NCBI RefSeq assembly: GCF_014851905.1
Contig: NZ_JACVAQ010000001.1
Span: forward strand, 1,302,001 to 1,366,000
DNA from: Pseudomonas sp. PDM14
GTDB taxonomy: Bacteria > Pseudomonadota > Gammaproteobacteria > Pseudomonadales > Pseudomonadaceae
DNA: 64,000 nucleotides
Direction: 5' to 3'
Shown here: in pieces, positions 8,766 through 19,671 of the stretch
Numbering within the stretch: position 1 is the first letter of the stretch
Layout of the letters: the number at the start of each line of letters is the position of its first letter
Position numbers and translations under genes: made by a program
Notes under the pieces: generated by a model
The model's input: only the letters and a program-made list of their open reading frames with translations
Databases searched by the model: none
Told to the model about the DNA's origin: nothing

Positions 8766-8778
8766 GGTTTAATTTACC
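8766..8778. promoter_or_regulatory. NorR binding site 1 (GGT-N7-ACC)
   Basis: GGTTTAATTTACC fits the established NorR consensus GGT-N7-ACC. It is 41 bp upstream of the sigma-54 -24 element and overlaps a possible norR -10 hexamer, so it could also mediate autorepression. Confidence 0.8.
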
Positions 8779-8790
8779 GGTCGCGCCCCA

Positions 8791-8803
8791 GGTAACGGAT
8801 ACC
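8791..8803. promoter_or_regulatory. NorR binding site 2 (GGT-N7-ACC)
   Basis: GGTAACGGATACC fits the NorR consensus. It starts 25 bp from site 1 and sits just upstream of the norR start codon. Confidence 0.8.
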
Positions 8804-8807
8804 CGAA

Positions 8808-10340
<1,533 letters not shown>

Positions 10341-10366
10341 ACACAGCGGGCGAGCGGGGCAGACGC

Positions 10367-10403
10367 AAAAGGCGGGTGCCCCTGACGAGGCCCCGCCTTT
10401 TTT
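10367..10403. terminator. Bidirectional terminator between norR and ycaC
   Basis: AAAAGGCGGG (10367-10376) pairs with CCCGCC plus a T run (10392-10403). The A run on the left gives a T tail on the reverse strand too, so it can end both the norR and the ycaC transcripts. Confidence 0.82.
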
Positions 10404-10428
10404 CTATCGCGGGCTCAGGCCCCGCGCC

Positions 10429-11061
10429 TCACTTGTTGCCGGTCAGCGCGTTGTAGCTGGTCATCAGGTTGCGGTAGTCGGGGATGTGGTCGGAACAGAT
10501 CTTGGCCAGGCCTTCCACATCGTTGCGCCAGTCGCGGTGCAGCTCGCAGGCCACGCCGAACCAGTTCATCAGCTGCGCGCCGGCCTGGCTCATGCGGTTC
10601 CAGGCGGACTCACGGGTGATCTCGTTGAAGGTGCCGGACGCATCGGTGACCACGAACACCTCGAAGCCTTCTTCCAGGGCCGACAGCGCCGGGAACGCCA
10701 CGCACACCTCGGTGACCACGCCAGCGATGATCAGCTGCTTCTTGCCGGTGGCCTTGATCGCCTTGACGAAGTCTTCGTTGTCCCAGGCGTTGATCTGGCC
10801 AGGGCGGGCGATGTACGGGGCATCCGGGAACAGCTCTTTCAGCTCGGGAACCAGCGGGCCGTTGGGGCCGGTTTCGAAGCTGGTGGTGAGGATGGTCGGC
10901 AGGTTGAAGAACTTGGCGAGGTCGGCCAGGGCCAGCACGTTGTTCTTGAATTTATCCGGCTCGATGTCGCGCACCAGGGAGAGCAGACCAGCCTGATGGT
11001 CGACCAGCAGAACGACGGCGTTATCTTTGTCCAGACGGTTGTATTTGAAAGAAGTAGTCAT
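10429..11061 (-). CDS. ycaC: Isochorismatase-family cysteine hydrolase YcaC
   Basis: This 210-aa protein begins MTTSFKYNRLDKDNAVVLL. It has Asp21 in LLVDHQAGL and the nucleophile Cys120 in GVVTEVCVAF, the isochorismatase-family catalytic pattern. The whole length and the C-terminal sequence resemble E. coli YcaC, whose natural substrate is unknown. It is divergent from a TTG-started LysR gene. An open upstream extension to 11232 lacks family similarity. Confidence 0.9.
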   Translation of the reverse strand: MTTSFKYNRLDKDNAVVLLVDHQAGLLSLVRDIEPDKFKNNVLALADLAKFFNLPTILTTSFETGPNGPLVPELKELFPDAPYIARPGQINAWDNEDFVKAIKATGKKQLIIAGVVTEVCVAFPALSALEEGFEVFVVTDASGTFNEITRESAWNRMSQAGAQLMNWFGVACELHRDWRNDVEGLAKICSDHIPDYRNLMTSYNALTGNK

Positions 11062-11190
11062 GGTTGCGTTCCTCGCGTTGCAATGTGGTGCCGATGAGCC
11101 GGCGGGTTTGGTGGGTTGCCTGCAGTGCTGACTGCATGGGGAAAAGATTAAATTCAGACCCTTTGATGCACTAGACTGCAAAAATTGCCT

Positions 11191-11211
11191 ATAGCGTTCT
11201 ATTTGGAGAAC
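11191..11211. promoter_or_regulatory. Inverted repeats at the LysR gene start (operator candidate)
   Basis: Two overlapping repeats are seen: ATAG-N4-CTAT (11191-11202) and GTTCT-N6-AGAAC (11196-11211). They lie immediately before the TTG start of the LysR gene in the divergent region with ycaC, where LysR proteins usually bind. The GGAGAA within may also be the ribosome site. Confidence 0.45.
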
Positions 11212-11215
11212 GATC

Positions 11216-12127
11216 TTGGAAGACCTCAACACCCTCTACTACTTCACCCAGGTGGTGGAGCACGGTGGCTTCGCCGCCGCCGGGCGCGCCCTGGACATGC
11301 CCAAGTCCAAGCTCAGCCGACGCATCGCCCAGCTCGAGGAACGCCTCGGCGTGCGCCTGCTGCACCGCACCAGCCGGCACCTTTCGCTGACCGAAATCGG
11401 CCAGGAGTATTACCAGCGCTGCGTGGCCATGCGCGTGCAGGCGGAAAGCGCGGCGGAAGTGATCGAGCGCAACCGCTGCGAACCGCGCGGCCTGGTGCGC
11501 CTGGCCTGCCCGACAACGCTGCTGAACTCCTGGGTCGGGCCGATGCTGACCCGCTTCATGCTCAGGTACCCGCTGGTGGAGCTGCTGATCGAGGCCACCA
11601 ACCGCCGCGTCGACGTGCTCCACGAAGGCTTCGACATCGCCCTGCGGGTGCGCTTCCCGCCGCTGGAAAACACCGACATGGTGATGAAGGTGCTGGGCAA
11701 CAGCACCCAGTGCCTGGTCGGCCACCCGGACTTCCTCCAGCGCCTGCCCGATGACTTCCAGCCCGAAGCGCTAAGCAGCCTGCCGAGCCTGTACTGGGGC
11801 GGCTCGCAGCGCGAATACCAATGGCAGCTGTTCGCCGGCGAAGGCGATGGCGCGAGCCTGGTGATCCCGCACCGCCCGCGCATGGTCACCGACGACCTCA
11901 TCGCCCTGCGCCACGGCGCCGTGGCCGGGCTCGGCATCGTCCACCTGCCGCGGGTCGCGGTGCGCGACGACCTGGCCGCCGGCAGGCTGGTGGAAATGCT
12001 GCCGGGCTGGTCGCCGAAGTGCGGCATCGTCCATGCGATCTTCCCCTCGCGCCGCGGCCTGCTGCCCTCGGTGCGCACCTTGATCGACTTCCTCGGCGAG
12101 GAATTCGTGCAGAGCGACATGGCCTGA
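11216..12127 (+). CDS. LysR-family transcriptional regulator
   Basis: This 303-aa protein starts at TTG (residues MEDLNTLYYFTQVVEHGGF). The HTH region has ALDMPKSKLSRRIAQLEERLG and LLHRTSRHLSLTEIG, and an effector-binding domain follows. GGAGAA lies 7 bp upstream. It is divergent from ycaC and is therefore the likely regulator of that gene. Confidence 0.9.
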   Translation: MEDLNTLYYFTQVVEHGGFAAAGRALDMPKSKLSRRIAQLEERLGVRLLHRTSRHLSLTEIGQEYYQRCVAMRVQAESAAEVIERNRCEPRGLVRLACPTTLLNSWVGPMLTRFMLRYPLVELLIEATNRRVDVLHEGFDIALRVRFPPLENTDMVMKVLGNSTQCLVGHPDFLQRLPDDFQPEALSSLPSLYWGGSQREYQWQLFAGEGDGASLVIPHRPRMVTDDLIALRHGAVAGLGIVHLPRVAVRDDLAAGRLVEMLPGWSPKCGIVHAIFPSRRGLLPSVRTLIDFLGEEFVQSDMA

Positions 12128-12170
12128 TGCGGCAGCCATCCCCCTCCTTACTCGACCCGGAGTGCCGCAC

Positions 12171-12623
12171 GTGAAGCTGGAAATACGCAACGCACGGATC
12201 ACCGACCTGCCCTTCGTCTATCGCGGCGAAGAGGCCTACATCCGGCGCTGGGAACCGACCCACGAAACGCACTGGCGCGAGCAGCTGGAGCGCCACCTGA
12301 GCCGCTGGGTGGAGAACGTCGAGCGGCTGTTCATCGCCACCCTCGACGGCCAACCGGTCGGCTACTGCCTGTGGATGGCCGAGGGCGATGCCGCCGAGCT
12401 GTGCACCCTGCACGTCATCGAAGCGCAGCGCGGCCAGGGCATCGGCCAGGCGTTGCTCGACGCCTACCTGAGCGATGCCCGGCGCCACGGCTTCACTCGC
12501 CTGACACTCGGCGTACGCAGCGACAACCCGGCGAAGCGCCTCTATGAAGGGGCCGGTTTCACCCAGGTCGGGGTGAACGCCAGGGGCTATCGGCTCTATC
12601 AACACTATCGACAACCAACCTGA
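12171..12623 (+). CDS. GNAT-family N-acetyltransferase
   Basis: This encodes 150 aa starting at GTG (MKLEIRNARITDLPF). The acetyl-CoA site is visible as LHVIEAQRGQGIGQALLDAYL (split motif A, Q/R-x-x-G-x-G/A), followed by NPAKRLYEGAGFTQVG (motif B). Another GTG at 12162 is possible, but CGGAG (12157-12161) is better spaced from 12171. The substrate is unknown. It follows the LysR gene on the same strand by 43 bp. Confidence 0.82.
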   Translation: MKLEIRNARITDLPFVYRGEEAYIRRWEPTHETHWREQLERHLSRWVENVERLFIATLDGQPVGYCLWMAEGDAAELCTLHVIEAQRGQGIGQALLDAYLSDARRHGFTRLTLGVRSDNPAKRLYEGAGFTQVGVNARGYRLYQHYRQPT

Positions 12624-12810
12624 GCGCTATCCTGCGGCCATTACGCAGATAAAATCGGCAAAAAGACCACAATTCCGGCAATACCCAGCAGAACGCAGCC
12701 AACCTGAAAACCGGCCAGAACTTACATAAATGCACCAAAAAGATTCGCCATAGCGACACATTGCACTATTGCAGTGCCTTTACGACTGATAAAGTGCCGC
12801 GCTCTTTTAA

Positions 12811-14187
<1,377 letters not shown>

Positions 14188-14299
14188 ATCGCAGCGCGGC
14201 GGTAGCGCCTCTTGCAGGCTCTACCGACGCCGCGTGTACCTCGCCCCAGCGCTGGCCACCCCGCGTCAGCGCACCCGGCAAAATTATTTTTCGAGTGAC

Positions 14300-14329
14300 T
14301 GCATCCAAATCACCAGCTGGCGGGTAGTG
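14300..14329 (+). promoter_or_regulatory. Possible ECF-type promoter before the DUF3455 operon
   Basis: TGCATCC (14300-14306) and GGTAGTG (14323-14329) are 16 bases apart. This resembles the -35/-10 layout of autoregulated ECF promoters, 53 bp before the DUF3455 start. The link to the downstream ECF factor is inferred from layout alone. Confidence 0.3.
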
Positions 14330-14381
14330 AATGCAGTAGCCGTTGGCTGCTCAATTGAATTCACTTTCTGGAGCAACTCGA

Positions 14382-14909
14382 ATGAACGCCAAACGTACTT
14401 CCAGCCTTCTGTTTGCCACGTCCTGCCTGCTGGTCACCTTGCCTTCCATGGCGGCGGACCTGCCCGCCAGCATCCAGGTGCCGGCTGGCAACAAGATCGC
14501 CCTCGAAACCGTCGGCGTGGGCGAAATCACCTACGAATGCCGCGACAAGGTCGATGCCGCCGGCCAGACCGAGTGGTTCTTCGTCGGCCCCAAGGCGGTG
14601 CTCAATGACCGCAGCGGCAAACAGGTCGGCAGCTACTTCGGCCCGCCCGCCACCTGGCAGGCGCTGGACGGCTCCAAGGTCACCGGCACGCAGCTCGCTG
14701 TGGCGCCCTCTTCAGCCGGCAACCTGCCTTATCAACTGGTCAAGGCCAACCCTGCAGAAGGTGCCGGCGCGATGACCGGCGTCAGCTATATCCAGCGCGT
14801 GGCGCTCAAGGGTGGCGTGCCACCCAGCCGGGCCTGCACGGCCGACGAGAAGGGCCAGCGCGAAGTGGTCAAGTACCAGGCCGACTACATTTTCTGGACC
14901 GCCGAATAG
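14382..14909 (+). CDS. DUF3455 secreted protein
   Basis: This encodes 175 aa with a clear signal peptide (MNAKRTSSLLFATSCLLV, cleavage expected near SMAADLP). The mature part has ASIQVPAGNKIALETVGVG and a later AGQTEWFFVGPKAVLND, typical of DUF3455, a periplasmic or secreted family of unknown function. An ECF sigma factor and its anti-sigma follow on the same strand, suggesting one stress-responsive operon. Confidence 0.8.
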   Translation: MNAKRTSSLLFATSCLLVTLPSMAADLPASIQVPAGNKIALETVGVGEITYECRDKVDAAGQTEWFFVGPKAVLNDRSGKQVGSYFGPPATWQALDGSKVTGTQLAVAPSSAGNLPYQLVKANPAEGAGAMTGVSYIQRVALKGGVPPSRACTADEKGQREVVKYQADYIFWTAE

Positions 14910-15012
14910 GCTGTAACACATGGATTCGGACGGCCGCACACGCGCTCGTCTAGGCTCATCGCGCACGCTCCGGCCCTTGGCCGGAGCTTCCACCACCCGC
15001 CGGCGAGTCCCT

Positions 15013-15573
15013 GTGCCCCAGCCCTTATCCGACACCTTTGACTACCCAGCCAACCTGATAGCGTGCGCGAACGGCAACCGCCAAGCGCTTCAGCAACTGT
15101 ACGAGCAGGAAGGCGCCCGGCTGCTCGGCGTGGCCAAGCGCATCGTGCGTGATCACGCCATCGCCGAAGACATCGTGCACGACGCCTTCCTCAACATCTG
15201 GACCCGCGCGAACACGTTCGACCCCGCGCGCGGGTCGGCGCGCGGCTGGATATACAGCATCACCCGGCACCTGGCGCTGAACTTCGTGCGCGGCCAAGCC
15301 AAGGACGTGCAACCGTCCGCGGCCAACGCGCAGACCATCGAAGCGGCACTGAGCGCAGACAGTCCGTACGACGAAACCGATGCGCTGGTGCATGCCGGCC
15401 AGCTCGACGGCTGCCTGAGCCAACTGGAAGCGATCCGCCGCGAATGCATCGTGCATGCCTATGTCGACGGCTACTCGCATGCCGAAATTTCCGCAAAACT
15501 GGGTGCCCCGCTGGGCACCGTGAAAGCCTGGATAAAACGCAGCCTGGTTGCGCTACGGGAGTGCATGAAATGA
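15013..15573 (+). CDS. ECF RNA polymerase sigma factor
   Basis: This encodes 186 aa from a GTG at 15013. Region 2 is seen as ARLLGVAKRIVRDHAIAEDIVHDAF and DPARGSARGWIYSITRHLALN. Region 4 is seen as YVDGYSHAEISAKLGAPLGTVKAWIKRSL. An open extension back to 14920 adds low-complexity residues not typical of the family. Its TGA overlaps the ATG of the anti-sigma gene (ATGA), so the two are translationally coupled. Confidence 0.9.
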   Translation: MPQPLSDTFDYPANLIACANGNRQALQQLYEQEGARLLGVAKRIVRDHAIAEDIVHDAFLNIWTRANTFDPARGSARGWIYSITRHLALNFVRGQAKDVQPSAANAQTIEAALSADSPYDETDALVHAGQLDGCLSQLEAIRRECIVHAYVDGYSHAEISAKLGAPLGTVKAWIKRSLVALRECMK

Positions 15574-16280
15574 ACACGGCCCGGCCCGATATCGAGGAAC
15601 TTGCCAGCGAGTACGTGCTGGGTACGCTCAGCGCGCAGCAGCGCCTGGAGGTGCAACAGCGCCTGCTCGTCGACGACACGCTGCGCAACGCTGTCGATGC
15701 CTGGGAGCAGCGCCTGCATCCCCTGACCGACCAGGTGGCGGCCGTCACGCCGTCACCCCGCCTGTGGACCCGTATCGAGCGCAGCGTCAGCGCCATGACG
15801 ACGCGTACTCCAGCGCCGAAAACAGTGGCGCCCGCCTGGTGGGACGCCTTGGCACTGTGGCGCGGCCTGGCCGCCGCCGGGCTTGCCGCGAGCGTAGTGT
15901 TCGCGGCACTGCTGTTCACCCGCGAGATACCGCTGAACCAGCCGAGCTACCTGGTGGTACTCGTCGCGCCACAGGACAAGGCGCCAGGTTGGGTTGTCCA
16001 GGCCAGCGGCCAGCAGGACATTCAGCTGATCCCACTGGGCATGACTGAAGTTCCCGCCGACATGGCGCTGCAGTTCTGGACCAAGGCCGACAGCTGGCAA
16101 GGCCCGGTATCGCTGGGGCTGGTCAAGCCGGGGCAGACCCTGCAGGTGCCGCTGGACAGCCTGCCGCCACTGGAGGCTGATCAGCTCTTCGAGCTGACAC
16201 TGGAGCGCAGCACCGGCTCACCCACCGGCAAACCGACCGGACCGATCCAGTTCATCGGCCGGGCAGTCAAGGTCATCTAA
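15570..16280 (+). CDS. Anti-sigma factor, RskA type
   Basis: This 236-aa protein has an N-terminal zinc-free anti-sigma-like helix bundle (EELASEYVLGTLSAQQRLEV, residues 8-27). One transmembrane helix lies around residues 92-110, and a periplasmic C-terminal domain has YLVVLVAPQDKAPGWVVQ and LQFWTKADSWQGPVSLG, the RskA signature. It overlaps the ECF gene by 4 bp and would hold that factor at the membrane. Confidence 0.88.
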   Translation: MNTARPDIEELASEYVLGTLSAQQRLEVQQRLLVDDTLRNAVDAWEQRLHPLTDQVAAVTPSPRLWTRIERSVSAMTTRTPAPKTVAPAWWDALALWRGLAAAGLAASVVFAALLFTREIPLNQPSYLVVLVAPQDKAPGWVVQASGQQDIQLIPLGMTEVPADMALQFWTKADSWQGPVSLGLVKPGQTLQVPLDSLPPLEADQLFELTLERSTGSPTGKPTGPIQFIGRAVKVI

Positions 16281-16298
16281 GCAGCTGAGCGCCGTACG

Positions 16299-17258
16299 TC
16301 ATGCGGGCTGCGCGGCCGGCACCTCGGCGCTGCGCTGGGCCGCCTTGCGGATGAACGCCGCGGTCACCTCCGGCTGGGTCACCGGCAGCATGTGGCCGCC
16401 GTCGACCCACTGCAGCTCGGCGCCGGGCACGATGTTGGCCAGGCTGGTGCCGTGGAATTCGGGATCGAGGATGCGGTCCTGGCGGCCATAGAGAATCGAC
16501 ACTGGCAGGCGCAACGAGGCGTATCGCAGCTGCTGCGCGGGCAGGCTCAGCGGGATCGCGTTGAGGTCACGCGAGGCGGCGACGAAATGGCTCGGGCGCA
16601 GGCCGAGCATGCCGCCGCCCTTGAACGGGAAGTTGCGCGGGAAGGGCTCGGGACCGAAGACGATGTCCACGGTCAGCTTGCGGCCGATGATCATCAGCGG
16701 CACCGCCAGGGTCCAGGCCACCAGGTGGCGCAGCCAGTCCTGGCGAATGGTCAGCGCGCTGAACGCCTTGGACGGTGCGCCCGGCAGATGGGTCAGCGGC
16801 GCGATCAGGGCCAGCCCGGCAGCCTGCTGCGGATGACGCAGGGCCAGGGTCAGGGCCAGCGCGCCGCCGAGGGAGTGGCCGACGATCAGCGGCTTGCCCA
16901 GGTCCAGCGCATCGATCAGGCCGGAAACGATGTCAGCCTGGGTCTCCAGGTCGGCCGTCGCCGCGGGGCTGGAATAACCCGAGCCGGGGCGATCCAGCGC
17001 CACCACGCGGTAGTCCTTGGCCAGTTGCGCCATCACTCCGTAGCTGAAGTGCTTGAGGTGCCCGCTGAGGCCGTGGATCAGCAGCACGCTCGGCCCCTGC
17101 CCGACGTCGAGCACATGCAGGTTGCTGCCGCCCACCGCGACGAAGCGCCCCTCCGGCGGCAACGCCAGCTCCACCCGCCGTGCCGTATGGAAGGTGAACA
17201 GCCACAGCAGCAGGGCGATGGTCAGGACGACAGCGAGTGTGATCAGCAGAAACGTCAT
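16299..17258 (-). CDS. Alpha/beta-hydrolase, membrane-anchored
   Basis: This 319-aa protein has an N-terminal membrane helix (MTFLLITLAVVLTIALLLW). The alpha/beta-hydrolase core has LLIHGLSGH (oxyanion), the nucleophile elbow VGHSLGGAL with its Ser, an acid in YGRQDRILD and His in DGGHMLP. It is the last gene of an apparent operon with the Baeyer-Villiger monooxygenase and the SDR, where it could hydrolyse the ester or lactone product. Confidence 0.88.
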   Translation of the reverse strand: MTFLLITLAVVLTIALLLWLFTFHTARRVELALPPEGRFVAVGGSNLHVLDVGQGPSVLLIHGLSGHLKHFSYGVMAQLAKDYRVVALDRPGSGYSSPAATADLETQADIVSGLIDALDLGKPLIVGHSLGGALALTLALRHPQQAAGLALIAPLTHLPGAPSKAFSALTIRQDWLRHLVAWTLAVPLMIIGRKLTVDIVFGPEPFPRNFPFKGGGMLGLRPSHFVAASRDLNAIPLSLPAQQLRYASLRLPVSILYGRQDRILDPEFHGTSLANIVPGAELQWVDGGHMLPVTQPEVTAAFIRKAAQRSAEVPAAQPA

Positions 17259-17296
17259 GGCTTGGGCACCGAATTCATCAGGGAGAGGGAGGCGGA

Positions 17297-18106
17297 TCAA
17301 CCGATATCGTGACGCGCGAACAGCTTCCAGTAGCCGACCGGCAGCAGCCGCTCGATCCACGAGACGATCAGCGCATCGTTGCCGACCAGCACCCGCGCGC
17401 GGTTGTTCTCGATGCCACGGACGATGATCGCGGCGGCCTTCTCCGGCGGCAGACGCAGCATCTTCTGCGCGGCACGACGGTGGCGCTCGATCATCTGCGC
17501 ATCCGCGCCCAGGGGCACCTTGGCGCTGCTGGCGATGGCCGTGGCCACGCCGCCCGGGTGCACCACGGTAACACCGACCGAGCTGCCGGCCAGTTCGTGG
17601 CGCAACGCATTGGAGAACCCGCGCACGGCAAACTTGCTCGCCGAATAAGCCGCCTGGCCAGGCGGCGAGATCAGCCCGAACAGGCTCGACAGGTTGACCA
17701 GACGCGCCTCCGGCTGCGTGCGCAGGTGCGGCAGGAAAGCCCGCGTCATGCACACCACGCTGTCGAAATTGATGCGCATCAGCCAGTCGAAGTCGGCCTC
17801 ACTGACCTGCTCGAAGCGTCCGCCGAGGGCCACCCCGGCGTTGTTGATCACCAGGCTGACCTTGCCGTGGGCCGCCAGCACGGCCTCGGGCAACGCGGCG
17901 ACGGCGGCGCGGTCGGCCACGTCGAGCGGGTGCTGGCTGACGCGCACGCCGCTGCCCTCGACCAGCGCCGCCGTCGCCGCCAGGGCTTCGCCATTGATGT
18001 CGGCAATGGCCAGGTGGCAGCCGCGACCGGCCAGGGCCAGCGCAGTGGCGCGGCCGATACCACTGCCGGCACCGGTGAGTACGGCAACCGCATCACGCAG
18101 GTTCAT
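17297..18106 (-). CDS. Short-chain dehydrogenase/reductase
   Basis: This 269-aa enzyme has a Rossmann motif TGAGSGIGRATALAL (residues about 11-25), NNAGVALGG, a catalytic Ser in VNLSSLFGL and YSASKFAVRG (Tyr-x-x-x-Lys). It probably interconverts an alcohol and a ketone with NAD(P). Its start codon overlaps the stop of the monooxygenase gene (18103-18106, ATGA). Confidence 0.92.
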   Translation of the reverse strand: MNLRDAVAVLTGAGSGIGRATALALAGRGCHLAIADINGEALAATAALVEGSGVRVSQHPLDVADRAAVAALPEAVLAAHGKVSLVINNAGVALGGRFEQVSEADFDWLMRINFDSVVCMTRAFLPHLRTQPEARLVNLSSLFGLISPPGQAAYSASKFAVRGFSNALRHELAGSSVGVTVVHPGGVATAIASSAKVPLGADAQMIERHRRAAQKMLRLPPEKAAAIIVRGIENNRARVLVGNDALIVSWIERLLPVGYWKLFARHDIG

Positions 18107-19587
18107 CGGTTTTTCTCCAGCGGTTTGAAGTGCATGACGCCATCGTCGATCCGGCTGTAGCGGATCGTCAGCATGTCCTGCAGGTAGTTCTGGTAGACCT
18201 GCCACGGCCGCCGCGCGCCCTGCTTGGGCAACAGGGCTGCGGCGCGCTGGACGTAGCCGGAGTTGAAGCTGAGGAACGGTACCTCGCCGACGCTGGCATC
18301 CGCTTTCGCCACCGCGGTGGCGTAGCCCTTGCGGTCCATGAAGCGCAGCAGGCGGCAGACGTAATCGGCGGTCAGCTCCGCCTTCAGCGTCCACGACGAA
18401 TTGACGTAGCCGAAGGCCATGATGCAGTTGGGTACATCGCTGAGCATCATGCCCTTGTAGGCCATCTTCTCGGCGACGGTCAGCGGCTCACCGTCCACCT
18501 GGAAGCGGATATCGCCGAGCACGTTGAGCTTGAGCCCGGTGGCAGTGACGATGATGTCGGCCGCCAGCTCCTGCCCCGAGGCCAGGCGAATGCCGTCGGT
18601 GGTAAAGCGCTCGATGGTGTCGGTGACCACCGAGGCGCGGCCGGCGCGAAGGGCCTTGAACAGGTCGCCGTCCGGCACGGCGCAGAGGCGCTGATCCCAG
18701 GGTCTGTAACTCGGCGTGAAGTGGCGCATGTCGACGTCCGGGCCGAGCCGTCGCGCCGCCAGCTCGAGAAGCTTGCGGGTGAACAGCTCCGGCTTGCGCT
18801 TGGCGAGCTGGAACAGGGCCATGCCGATCAGCACGTTCTTCCAGCGGCTGATACGGTGGGCCAGGCGCGACGGCAGCCAGCGCAGCAGGCTGTGGGCAAT
18901 GGCATCGTGCGCCGGCAGCGCCGCCACGTAGCTGGGCGAGCGTTGCAGCATGGTGATGTGCGCGGTGTGCCTGGCCATCGCCGGCACCAGGGTGACGGCG
19001 GTGGCGCCGCTGCCGATCACCACCACGCGTTTGCCGCTGTAGTCCAGGTCCTGCGGCCAGAACTGCGGGTGCACGATAGTGCCGGCGAAGTGCTCCTCGC
19101 CCGGGAAGTCAGGGCGATACGCCTCGCTGTAGTTGTAGTAACCGCTGCCCAGGTACAGCAGGCGCGCGCGCAGCTCGACTTCGCGGGTGGCGCCATTGCT
19201 GTCGGTGACCTCGGCGGTCACCGTCCAGCAGCTGTGCGGTGAACTCCAGGCGGCACGGACGACGCGGTGGCCGAAGCGGATGTGCGCGGTCACCCCGCCC
19301 TCGTCCGCCGCCTCCTCTATGTAGCGCTTGATGTCGGCGCCATCGGCGATGGCCTTCTGTCCCAGCCAAGGTTTGAAGCCGTAGCTGAGGGTGTACATGT
19401 CCGAGTCGGAGCGGATGCCGGGGTAGCGGAACAGATCCCAGGTGCCGCCGATGGCAGCGCGTGTCTCGAGGATCGCGTAGCGCTTGTCCGGGCAGCGCTG
19501 TTGCAGCTTGTGCGCCGCGCAGATGCCCGACAGCCCGGCACCGACGATCAGCACATCGAGGAATTCGGCATCGGACGTCGCAGGCAT
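18103..19587 (-). CDS. Baeyer-Villiger-type flavin monooxygenase
   Basis: This 494-aa enzyme has an N-terminal FAD site VLIVGAGLSGICAA (residues 12-25), an NADPH site VVVIGSGATAVTL, and between them the Baeyer-Villiger fingerprint F-x-G-x-x-x-H-x-x-x-W, read as FAGTIVHPQFW. It oxidises a ketone to an ester or lactone using O2. Together with the SDR and hydrolase it forms a plausible alcohol-ketone-ester-acid sequence. Substrate unknown. Confidence 0.93.
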   Translation of the reverse strand: MPATSDAEFLDVLIVGAGLSGICAAHKLQQRCPDKRYAILETRAAIGGTWDLFRYPGIRSDSDMYTLSYGFKPWLGQKAIADGADIKRYIEEAADEGGVTAHIRFGHRVVRAAWSSPHSCWTVTAEVTDSNGATREVELRARLLYLGSGYYNYSEAYRPDFPGEEHFAGTIVHPQFWPQDLDYSGKRVVVIGSGATAVTLVPAMARHTAHITMLQRSPSYVAALPAHDAIAHSLLRWLPSRLAHRISRWKNVLIGMALFQLAKRKPELFTRKLLELAARRLGPDVDMRHFTPSYRPWDQRLCAVPDGDLFKALRAGRASVVTDTIERFTTDGIRLASGQELAADIIVTATGLKLNVLGDIRFQVDGEPLTVAEKMAYKGMMLSDVPNCIMAFGYVNSSWTLKAELTADYVCRLLRFMDRKGYATAVAKADASVGEVPFLSFNSGYVQRAAALLPKQGARRPWQVYQNYLQDMLTIRYSRIDDGVMHFKPLEKNR

Positions 19588-19615
19588 GATCGGCTACCGC
19601 TGGGCGTGAGTTGAG

Positions 19616-19632
19616 TGACAATCTAGATTGTC
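19616..19632. promoter_or_regulatory. TetR operator 1
   Basis: TGACAATCTAGATTGTC contains a perfect 16-bp palindrome (19617-19632) with half-site GACAATC. It is 28 bp upstream of the monooxygenase start codon. Confidence 0.68.
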
Positions 19633-19642
19633 TTTTTGCCAA

Positions 19643-19660
19643 TGACAATCATGAATGTCA
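19643..19660. promoter_or_regulatory. TetR operator 2
   Basis: TGACAATCATGAATGTCA is a near-perfect inverted repeat (8 of 9 pairs) sharing the TGACAATC half-site with operator 1. Its presence upstream of 19672 supports that ATG as the start of the TetR gene. Confidence 0.65.
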
Positions 19661-19671
19661 AAATAACGCCC

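Noticed and set aside
14198..14207. GGCGGTAGCG, a partial ops match after gdhA
   Set aside because: Only 10 of 12 bases agree, the end differs (CC for TG), and no polysaccharide operon follows. Likely chance in GC-rich DNA.
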